A stretch of DNA of 6,001 bases from Candidatus Falkowiibacteriota bacterium (lineage in GTDB: Bacteria > Patescibacteriota > Patescibacteriia > Patescibacteriales > JALSMD01): NCBI GenBank assembly GCA_026987855.1, contig JALSMD010000135.1, positions 1 through 6,001 on the forward strand. The letters are read 5' to 3'. The notes under the pieces were generated by a model. The model saw only the letters and a list, made by a program, of their open reading frames with translations, was not told the DNA's origin and searched no databases. This document shows, one piece after another, positions 1 through 5,499 of the stretch. Both the position numbers and the translations under genes were made by a program. The number at the start of each line of letters is the position of its first letter. Within the stretch, counting starts at the first letter, position 1.

Positions 1-681
1 GAATTTTATTTAAAATTAATGATTGATGGTATAGCCTCTGATCCTTTTTCTGCTCGTGGTCTGCCACCTCTTTCAGAGGAAGAAAAGACAGATAATGTAG
101 AAAAAGTAATAAGGGTATCAAGAGAAAGATACGCTACAAGTAGGGAGATTGTTGAAGATAAAATAGCTCGTTGGCATGCTAGTCATGGAGAAGAATTTTC
201 TAATAAAGCAAAACCAGAAAAACAACAGAAACAACAAAAAGAAGAAAAAAATAAAACTGTAGTAATTGCCAACACCCAACGTGTTCAAGATGAATCAGAA
301 AGTAGATATGATGAGATTTATCGTTTTGAAGCTATTTGTAGTCGTTGTAGTTCGCCCACTAGGATATCTTTTAAACCAGATGGAATTAGACCTGTTTATT
401 GTAAGGAATGTTTAGCTATCATCAAAAAAGAAAAAAAGGAAGAGTTAGAAAGAAGGAGATTGGCAAAACAAAAAGAGTTAGAAGCTTTAAAAAATAGGAA
501 GAAAGTAAATGACAGAAAATTTTCAAATAAAACAGAAGAAAAATTATCTAATTCTAATAATCAACAAAATCATAATCACCAAAGAACAAAGGAAAGAATA
601 AAACAAGAAGATGAGCCATTAGTAGTTTTTAAAAAAGGCAGCCAAGAACTTAAGGAGGGGCAAGAAGTAAAAATAGAATAA
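1..681 (+). CDS. C-terminal part of a probable VirD4/TraG-like coupling ATPase with a CxxC-x17-CxxC zinc motif (5' partial)
   Basis: The reading frame is open from base 1, so the ATG at 19 is very probably an internal Met and the gene begins outside the window. The first visible residues (FYLKLMIDG, then PFSARGLPP, then a VSRERY...KIARW helix) resemble, from memory, the C-terminus of type IV secretion coupling or DNA-binding ATPases annotated in Patescibacteria; no Walker motif is in view, so this is inference. After a Q/K/E-rich linker (about 198-280) comes a clear zinc-ribbon-like motif: Cys codons at 337, 346, 400 and 409 give CxxC-x17-CxxC, with RPVYCKEC around the second pair. The remainder is a Lys/Glu-rich probable helix (about 421-520) and a polar Asn/Gln/Lys tail, likely disordered or nucleic-acid-binding. 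A stand-alone zinc protein starting at 19 is the alternative. The next gene starts four bases downstream, suggesting one transcript. The zinc motif is secure; the ATPase assignment is moderate. Confidence 0.6.
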   Translation, partial: EFYLKLMIDGIASDPFSARGLPPLSEEEKTDNVEKVIRVSRERYATSREIVEDKIARWHASHGEEFSNKAKPEKQQKQQKEEKNKTVVIANTQRVQDESESRYDEIYRFEAICSRCSSPTRISFKPDGIRPVYCKECLAIIKKEKKEELERRRLAKQKELEALKNRKKVNDRKFSNKTEEKLSNSNNQQNHNHQRTKERIKQEDEPLVVFKKGSQELKEGQEVKIE

Positions 682-685
682 ATTT

Positions 686-2236
686 ATGGATTATTTAAAA
701 GTAAGCAAGGCTACTGACTTGCAGGGCAAAGATAGAAAACTGTATAGAATATTAGAAATCTTGCCGGGGACCTTGTCTTGGGGAACATTGATTGGTTTGA
801 CTATTTTGTCATATTTCTTTCCAGTAGGGGTGGCCTTTTTTATTATTGCTTTTGATGTTTATTGGTTATTATTAGTTACATTTTTAGGTATTCATTTAAT
901 TATTTCTTATCGCAGAATGCAAGCTAATATAAAAATAAACTGGCAACAGAAGTGCCTAACTTTAAAAGAGGAGCAAATTAAAAACCCCTATATTAAAGAT
1001 TGGAAAGATGTTATTCATCTTGTTATTTTTCCTACCTATCAAGAAGGATTGGAGGTAATTAGGCCTAGTATTCAGGCCTTACTTAATGATGGATATCCGA
1101 CAGAAAAAATGATTGTTGTCCTTGCTATTGAGGAGAGGGCGGGGCCAGCAGCTCGGAAGCGTGCCCGTATTATTGAAAAAGAATTTGGAGGCAAATTTCT
1201 TTATTTCTTAACTACTGTTCATCCAGATAATATTGTAGGAGAATTAAAGGGTAAAGGAGCTAATCAGGCTTGGGCAGCGCGACAGGTAAAAAAGGAAATT
1301 ATTGACCCTAAAAAAATTGACTATAACCGTATTTTAGTAAGCGTTTTTGACATAGACACAATAGTTTATCCTGGTTATTTTTTTTGTTTAACTTATAATT
1401 TTTTAACCAATAAAAAACCATATCATGCTAGTTATCAACCTGTTCCAGTATATCACAATAACATTTGGCAATCTCCATTTTTCGCAAGAGTAGCAGCTTC
1501 TTCTAATACTTTTTGGCAAATGATGCAGCAAATCAGAGTAGAAAAATTAGCAACCTATTCATCACATTCAATGACTTGGCGTGCTCTTATTGATATTGAT
1601 TTTTGGGCAACTAATATGGTTAGTGAAGATTCAAGGATTTTTTGGCATTGTTTTTGTTATTACCGCGGAGATTATCGGGTAATTCCTCTACATTTTCCTG
1701 TTTCAATGGATGTTTGTATGGGAAAAAATATGATTGAAACAGCAAAAAATCTATACAAACAACAAAGAAGATGGGGGTGGGGCGTAGAAAATGTTCCTTA
1801 TTTAATTTTTAATACCATAAAACACTGGAAAGAATTGCCACATAAGAAAATGATTAGTAGAATTTTAGTACAATTGTATGGTTTCCATTCTTGGGCTACA
1901 AATGCTTTGATTATTGCTGTTGTAGGATGGATGCCTTTGCTTTTGGGCGGCGATGATTTTAATAATACAGTTTTGTCTGGCAACCTCCCTCTTATTAGCC
2001 GTACCTTAATGACTTTGGCAATGGGCGGTTTAGTCTTGTCAGCAATAATATCAACATTGTTATTACCACCTCGTCCTAAAAAATATGGAATTGGTAAAAG
2101 CTTAGTAATGGTGATACAATGGATAATATTGCCAGTTAGTATTATATTTTTTGGTGCAATACCAGGCCTAGAAGCACAAACTCGTTTAATGCTTGGAAAA
2201 TATATGGGATTTTGGGTAACTCCAAAAAATCGTTAG
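686..2236 (+). CDS. Membrane-embedded family 2 glycosyltransferase (BcsA-like GT-A fold)
   Basis: This 516-residue protein should transfer a sugar from a nucleotide-sugar donor at the inner face of the membrane, for a surface or exopolysaccharide; donor and product cannot be read from sequence. Two hydrophobic segments lie at about 28-47 and 50-73. The cytosolic GT-A domain follows: PTYQE at 116-120 (nucleotide-binding strand), KGKGANQAW near 188-196, the metal-binding DID at 222-224 (codons from 1349), the ED of VSEDSR at 314-315 (likely general base), and QxxRW at 359-363. These motifs in this order are the signature of processive, cellulose-synthase-like GT2 enzymes. Three more hydrophobic segments lie at about 402-421, 436-460 and 470-492. 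No PilZ domain or periplasmic partner is visible. The ATG at 686 is the first possible start after an in-frame TAG at 674-676. It lacks a near Shine-Dalgarno, so translation probably couples to the upstream gene, which ends four bases earlier. Confidence 0.88.
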   Translation: MDYLKVSKATDLQGKDRKLYRILEILPGTLSWGTLIGLTILSYFFPVGVAFFIIAFDVYWLLLVTFLGIHLIISYRRMQANIKINWQQKCLTLKEEQIKNPYIKDWKDVIHLVIFPTYQEGLEVIRPSIQALLNDGYPTEKMIVVLAIEERAGPAARKRARIIEKEFGGKFLYFLTTVHPDNIVGELKGKGANQAWAARQVKKEIIDPKKIDYNRILVSVFDIDTIVYPGYFFCLTYNFLTNKKPYHASYQPVPVYHNNIWQSPFFARVAASSNTFWQMMQQIRVEKLATYSSHSMTWRALIDIDFWATNMVSEDSRIFWHCFCYYRGDYRVIPLHFPVSMDVCMGKNMIETAKNLYKQQRRWGWGVENVPYLIFNTIKHWKELPHKKMISRILVQLYGFHSWATNALIIAVVGWMPLLLGGDDFNNTVLSGNLPLISRTLMTLAMGGLVLSAIISTLLLPPRPKKYGIGKSLVMVIQWIILPVSIIFFGAIPGLEAQTRLMLGKYMGFWVTPKNR

Positions 2237-2347
2237 ACAAATAGAACACAGATAAACATTACTCAGAAAAAGAGAAGTTAGTATTATATATTTCTTCCGC
2301 TTTTATATTTAAATAAATTTTTTTGTTTAACAATAAATAAATTAAAT

Positions 2348-3277
2348 ATGTCTGATAAGATAAAAATTGCATTTTTTGGTACCCCAGATTTTGGTTTACC
2401 ATCTTTTAAGTCTTTAGTCAGAGATCAAAGGCTCAAAATTTGTTTTGTAGTCACACAACCTGACAAAAAGGTAGGTAGAAGACAAATTTTAACCCCACCA
2501 CCTATAAAACTAGAGGCATTAAAGCATAATATTCCTATTTTTCAACCGGAAAAAATAAAAAATTTTTCTTTACCTTATAAAATAGACTTAATTGTTACAG
2601 CTGCTTATGGTCAAATTATCCCTAAAAATATTTTAGACGCACCAAAATATGGGTCCATCAATATTCATGGATCTTTGTTGCCCAAATATCGTGGCGCCTC
2701 TTGTATACAAGCAGCAATTTTAAATGGAGATAATAAAACAGGCATTACTATTATAAAAATGACAGAGAAATTAGATGCTGGGCCAATTATCGCTCAAAAA
2801 GAAATTAAAATTAAAAAAGGAGAAACAGCAGGCGAGCTTTATAAGCGCTTATCTTTGTTGGCAGCTAAAATGATTATCCCCGTTATTTTTTCCTATATTC
2901 AGGGCACAATTAAGTTAGAACCTCAAAACGAATCCAAAGCTTCCTATGTTGGATTATTAACTAAGAAGGATGGCGAAATAGATTGGAATAAGTCAGCTAC
3001 AGAGTTGGAAAGATTTGTACGCGCCATGACGCCATGGCCGGGAGCGTATTGTTTTATTAAAAAAGATAAAATAAGAGTTAAGGTTATTAAAGTAAATTCA
3101 AAAATATTAAAAATAAATAAATATAAAATAGGAGAAATATTTTCTTGCAAAAAAAAATTAGCTGTTCAATGTGGTCAAAATGCTTTAATTATAGAAAAAT
3201 TACAAATATCTGGTAAAAAAGAGATAAGTGGAGAAGAATTTTTAAGAGGATACCAAGATTATATTTATTTATTTTGA
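2348..3277 (+). CDS. fmt: Methionyl-tRNA formyltransferase
   Basis: It formylates the amino group of Met-tRNA(fMet) with 10-formyl-tetrahydrofolate, producing the initiator tRNA for translation. At 309 residues it has the normal family length (about 315 in E. coli). The N-terminal Rossmann-like catalytic domain spans about 5-190: FFGTPDFG at 9-16, the INIHGSLLPKYRG signature at 104-116 with catalytic Asn105 and His107, and the third catalytic residue Asp143 in KLDAGPI. The C-terminal OB-like tRNA-binding domain follows from about 205, introduced by the typical KDGEIDW (207-213) and RAMTPWPGA (225-233) stretches. All catalytic residues are intact. After the signature the usual AAPIQ-type stretch reads ASCIQ, a mild variation. 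The start agrees with the family N-terminus (MSDKIKIAFFGTP) though no Shine-Dalgarno precedes it. No def gene is adjacent. Its last nine bases overlap the convergent downstream gene. Confidence 0.96.
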   Translation: MSDKIKIAFFGTPDFGLPSFKSLVRDQRLKICFVVTQPDKKVGRRQILTPPPIKLEALKHNIPIFQPEKIKNFSLPYKIDLIVTAAYGQIIPKNILDAPKYGSINIHGSLLPKYRGASCIQAAILNGDNKTGITIIKMTEKLDAGPIIAQKEIKIKKGETAGELYKRLSLLAAKMIIPVIFSYIQGTIKLEPQNESKASYVGLLTKKDGEIDWNKSATELERFVRAMTPWPGAYCFIKKDKIRVKVIKVNSKILKINKYKIGEIFSCKKKLAVQCGQNALIIEKLQISGKKEISGEEFLRGYQDYIYLF

Positions 3278-3889
3278 TTTGCTTTTGTAACTCCTATAAA
3301 TAATAATGGCAATGACAAAAAATCCTAATACACAAAAGCCAAGTGATATTTGATGGTAATATTTAGAAAAAAGTTGTTTCTGAGCACCAAAAAGGTAGCC
3401 GAGAAGAGCCAAAACACTTACCCATATTCCAGAGCCCAAAGAAGTAAAAAATAAAAAGCTATAAAAATTCATTTTTGAGAATCCCGCTGGCAGTGAAATT
3501 AATTGTCTTATTGCGGGTATAAGTCTACCAATAAAAGTAGAGACATTACCATATTTTAGAAAAAATTGTTCTGATTTTTCTATATTTTTTTTATTTATCA
3601 AAATAAGGCGAGAAAATTTATGTTCCGCAAGCTTATATACAATTTTCCTTCCTAAAGTTATTGCTAAGATATAATTAAAAACTGCTCCTATTATACTGCC
3701 AATAATACCGGATAATATAACAAAGAAAATATTAAATTTTCCTTCACTGGCTAAATAGGCCGCGGGTGGTATAACCAACTCTGAAGGGAATGGGAAAAAT
3801 GAACTTTCAATAGCCATTAAAAGCACAATGCCGCTGTAACCGATGTCTTGGCTTAAATTTAATAATATATTTATAAGGCTGTTAAACAT
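3269..3889 (-). CDS. DedA/VTT-family integral membrane protein
   Basis: This 206-residue membrane protein belongs to the DedA (SNARE-associated Golgi, VTT) family, whose members act as lipid transporters or scramblases; some bacterial members recycle undecaprenyl phosphate. Which lipid this one handles is unknown. Seen in the sequence: the ExxxxPxPSE re-entrant motif at 28-37 (Glu28, Pro33, Pro35, Glu37), a Gly-rich segment GxxxGxxxGxxxNY ending at 73, and the hallmark FIGRLIPAIRQLISLPAG at 119-136 with Arg122 and Arg128 spaced like the essential arginines of E. coli YqjA. Hydrophobic segments lie at about 20-47, 53-78, 142-168 and 180-198, followed by a Lys/Ser-rich tail. The ATG lies only nine bases past a 15-bp hairpin and has no Shine-Dalgarno, so expression may depend on the hairpin. 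The gene is convergent with fmt, overlapping it by nine bases. Family assignment is firm; function is not. Confidence 0.93.
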   Translation of the reverse strand: MFNSLINILLNLSQDIGYSGIVLLMAIESSFFPFPSELVIPPAAYLASEGKFNIFFVILSGIIGSIIGAVFNYILAITLGRKIVYKLAEHKFSRLILINKKNIEKSEQFFLKYGNVSTFIGRLIPAIRQLISLPAGFSKMNFYSFLFFTSLGSGIWVSVLALLGYLFGAQKQLFSKYYHQISLGFCVLGFFVIAIIIYRSYKSKSK

Positions 3890-3898
3890 ATCAATATT

Positions 3899-3938
3899 AA
3901 AAAATAAAAGGAGAATTGTATTACTCCTTTTATTTTTT
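3899..3938 (-). terminator. Intrinsic-terminator-like hairpin between thyX and the dedA-family gene
   Basis: A perfect 15-bp inverted repeat: 3899-3913 pairs with 3924-3938, leaving a 10-base loop. The inner pairs are GGAG/CTCC and the outer pairs are A-tract against T-tract, so either strand gives a GC-containing stem followed by a U-rich run, and it may work in both directions. It lies 53 bases after the thyX stop and nine bases before the dedA-family start, so on the minus strand it can end the dut-thyX transcript. On the plus strand it could stop read-through coming from fmt. Only three G-C pairs are present, so strength is uncertain. Confidence 0.7.
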
Positions 3939-3952
3939 TAGTATCCATCTAT

Positions 3953-3981
3953 ATTTTAACAGAAAAATCTTTTTGCCTCAA
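3953..3981 (-). promoter_or_regulatory. Candidate sigma-70-type promoter for the dedA-family gene, upstream of the hairpin
   Basis: Read on the minus strand: TTGAGG (3981-3976, 4 of 6 to the -35 consensus), a 17-base spacer, then TAAAAT (3958-3953, 5 of 6 to the -10 consensus) preceded by TGT, an extended -10. Transcription would begin near 3946, giving a leader of roughly 57 bases that contains the whole hairpin at 3899-3938. In AT-rich DNA such matches occur by chance, but the spacing and the TGn extension are better than elsewhere in the window. A weaker alternative -10 (TACAAT, 3920-3915) lies in the hairpin loop. Confidence 0.4.
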
Positions 3982-3991
3982 ATTGGAATTA

Positions 3992-5383
3992 TTATCCTTT
4001 TTCAACCATTATATATTTGGCTAGCATAGGATGAACTCGAGCGATATGATCGTAAATCATTTGAGCTATACGTCTATATGTAAAATGTCCATTTTTTCTA
4101 CTTCGTAAACCGATAAAATAGAAAGCTTCTCGTAAGTTCATTTTCATAACAAAACGGCGAGCCGTAGCTTTTGTAGTAATATATTGTGCCTCTCGAGGGA
4201 ATTCTTTGGCTATTTTAAAATAGGCGCGATGAGCGTTTTCCATAGCATTGTAATAAATATCTCCTAGACCGACTTCTCGGAATAATTTTGGTGTAAAATA
4301 TCCATATTCTGCAGTTAAAATTTGTGGGGTTTGAGTCATGATTCTGTTCCGTTTTAAGTCGTAGTAAGCTCCTTGATCTAACAAACAGTCAAAAGTATAA
4401 TATGGATATTCTAACTCGCGTGGCGGTTTGTCATAAATATTACGCGCACCTGACAATATATTTTCGAAAATTTCTTCTTTTTCTTTTTTGCTCATCTTTT
4501 TGACTTTTTCTAATGCTTTTCTGAATTCAACCGTATTATATTTATATATCAATCCAGCTAAAACCTTATCTTCACCATCTTCGTCATAGTCAATTAAATC
4601 AACTTCTAATTTATTATCATTAGTGTATTCTAAACATCTAATATCATTAGTTAGTTCAGGAGTTTTTTGAAATAAGTATTCTTCATTTTTAATATAATAT
4701 TCATTTGGATCAGCATATTTAACTAAAGTAGGGGTAATTTCTAAGGCAACCCTTTTAATTTCTCTTCCTATTTCTCTAACTTCTTCTAATGGATGAGAAA
4801 GCATCTTAGTAATAGCATATTCCCAGGTGCGGGCATTAGCACTCATCCCTAGATTAGCTAAAACCGAATTTGGCAAAAGAAAACGACAAATATCAATCCA
4901 CTTTGATTTAATTTTAGCTTGCCAAATATGTTCAGGATCATTATTTGTATTTGGATACATTTCGCTTATTGCTTTTTTAATTGGTTCAATAGAAGATTCA
5001 TAAGCATCAAAAAGTTGATTTATAGCTTTAAGATAGATTTTTTTTATTTCAGGACGAAAATTGAAAACTCGTGGCACATATATACGGGAACGATCATAGA
5101 TTTGATAACGTGATGATTTTTCAGTATAAGACGCCAAACGATTTGATTGGATGCATTCAACAGCAATTAAAGATACATCCTCAATTGCAACATTAAAAAA
5201 GGCATGTTCAGCAATAGAACCATGACCATAATTAACCACCCATTTTTCATTAAATTTGCTTGATTGTTCTTCTGTTAATTCAGCAGCAATTTTGTCAAAT
5301 GGATCTGGTGAACGTGAACATTTGGCAAATGTTACAGCTATTACTTCTGGGGGCAAATTTTTTAAAGCATAAATTCTAGGCAT
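3992..5383 (-). CDS. thyX: Two-domain FAD-dependent thymidylate synthase (ThyX family)
   Basis: ThyX methylates dUMP to dTMP using methylene-tetrahydrofolate, FAD and NADPH. Canonical ThyX is about 220 residues and tetrameric; this protein has 463 and appears to hold two ThyX domains. Domain 1 (about 10-225) has GHGSIAEH at 53-60 and SNRLASYTEKSSRY at 80-93, matching the RHRxxSxNExSxRY signature except that the first Arg and His are Ser80 and Asn81 and the Asn is Thr87; Glu88, Ser90, Arg92 and Tyr93 remain. Domain 2 (about 325-455) has DLKRNRIMTQTPQ at 342-354, keeping R-x-R (345, 347) but losing the SxRY part, and NLRxxFYFIGLRS at 416-428. A charged linker (about 235-320) joins them. The start fits the family N-terminus. 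It lies 116 bases after dut, the preceding pathway step, and is followed by a hairpin. Family is firm; whether it is catalytically active or has a shifted role is open. Confidence 0.88.
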   Translation of the reverse strand: MPRIYALKNLPPEVIAVTFAKCSRSPDPFDKIAAELTEEQSSKFNEKWVVNYGHGSIAEHAFFNVAIEDVSLIAVECIQSNRLASYTEKSSRYQIYDRSRIYVPRVFNFRPEIKKIYLKAINQLFDAYESSIEPIKKAISEMYPNTNNDPEHIWQAKIKSKWIDICRFLLPNSVLANLGMSANARTWEYAITKMLSHPLEEVREIGREIKRVALEITPTLVKYADPNEYYIKNEEYLFQKTPELTNDIRCLEYTNDNKLEVDLIDYDEDGEDKVLAGLIYKYNTVEFRKALEKVKKMSKKEKEEIFENILSGARNIYDKPPRELEYPYYTFDCLLDQGAYYDLKRNRIMTQTPQILTAEYGYFTPKLFREVGLGDIYYNAMENAHRAYFKIAKEFPREAQYITTKATARRFVMKMNLREAFYFIGLRSRKNGHFTYRRIAQMIYDHIARVHPMLAKYIMVEKG

Positions 5384-5430
5384 AATATTTAATTTAATTA
5401 TAAAAAAACTAAAAGTTAAAATTTTGTAAA

Positions 5431-5459
5431 ATTATAATTGTCCTGACAATTTATGTTTA
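5431..5459 (-). promoter_or_regulatory. Candidate thyX promoter
   Basis: Read on the minus strand: TAAACA (5459-5454, 4 of 6 to the -35 consensus), 17-base spacer, perfect TATAAT (5436-5431). Transcription would start near 5424 and give a leader of about 40 bases before the thyX ATG, with no Shine-Dalgarno. A second perfect TATAAT lies at 5402-5397 and would give an almost leaderless thyX message, but no -35 match is found at proper spacing; the nearest good one, TTTACA (5430-5425), is 22 bases away. Chance matches are likely in such AT-rich DNA. Confidence 0.42.
5436..5451. promoter_or_regulatory. Operator-like dyad in the thyX promoter spacer
   Basis: AATTGTC-CT-GACAATT is a 7+7 inverted repeat with two central bases. 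It fills the spacer of the candidate thyX promoter almost exactly, a common position for a repressor binding site. As RNA it could also form a 6-bp hairpin with a CCUG-type tetraloop followed on the minus strand by ATAATTTT, making a weak dut terminator the main alternative. No regulator is encoded in view. Confidence 0.35.
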
Positions 5460-5488
5460 CTAATTTGAATTATCTGAATATGTTTACT
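5452..5488. repeat. Pair of 10-base direct repeats upstream of thyX
   Basis: TATGTTTACT occurs at 5452-5461 and again at 5479-5488, 27 bases apart start to start (about two and a half helical turns). On the minus strand the promoter-proximal copy contains the candidate -35 hexamer; the distal copy starts 11 bases past the dut stop. This is compatible with binding sites for a transcription factor, but a chance 10-mer repeat in 80%-AT-like sequence is not excluded. Confidence 0.35.
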
Positions 5489-5499
5489 TAGTTTATTGT

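Noticed and set aside
652..658. AAGGAGG as the ribosome binding site of the glycosyltransferase
   Set aside because: It is 27 bases from the ATG at 686, and no start codon lies at 5-10 bases from it in any frame; it encodes Lys-Glu-Gly of the upstream protein.
1798..1983. Minus-strand open frame of 61 codons inside the glycosyltransferase gene
   Set aside because: It is fully inside a well-supported gene, has no recognisable motif, and its opposite frame explains the sequence completely.
2259..2287. Possible fmt promoter with -10 TATTAT at 2282-2287
   Set aside because: The -10 is 5 of 6 but no hexamer better than 2-3 of 6 is found at 16-18 bases upstream. In the 111-base gap nothing else, including hairpins, is convincing.
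2274..2297. Weak GAAG/CTTC hairpin after the glycosyltransferase gene as its terminator
   Set aside because: Only four base pairs, a long AT loop, and a T-run that does not follow the stem directly.
2944..3150. Minus-strand open frame of 68 codons inside fmt
   Set aside because: It lies antisense to the conserved fmt C-terminal domain; its hydrophobic look follows from the Lys/Ile-rich AT codons on the other strand.
3275..3277. TGA read as glycine (code 25), extending fmt
   Set aside because: fmt already has the full family length, the extension would only read antisense dedA sequence, and no gene in the window needs an internal TGA.
4919..5113. Plus-strand open frame of 64 codons inside thyX
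   Set aside because: It is antisense to conserved ThyX domain 1 and has no family resemblance or start signal.
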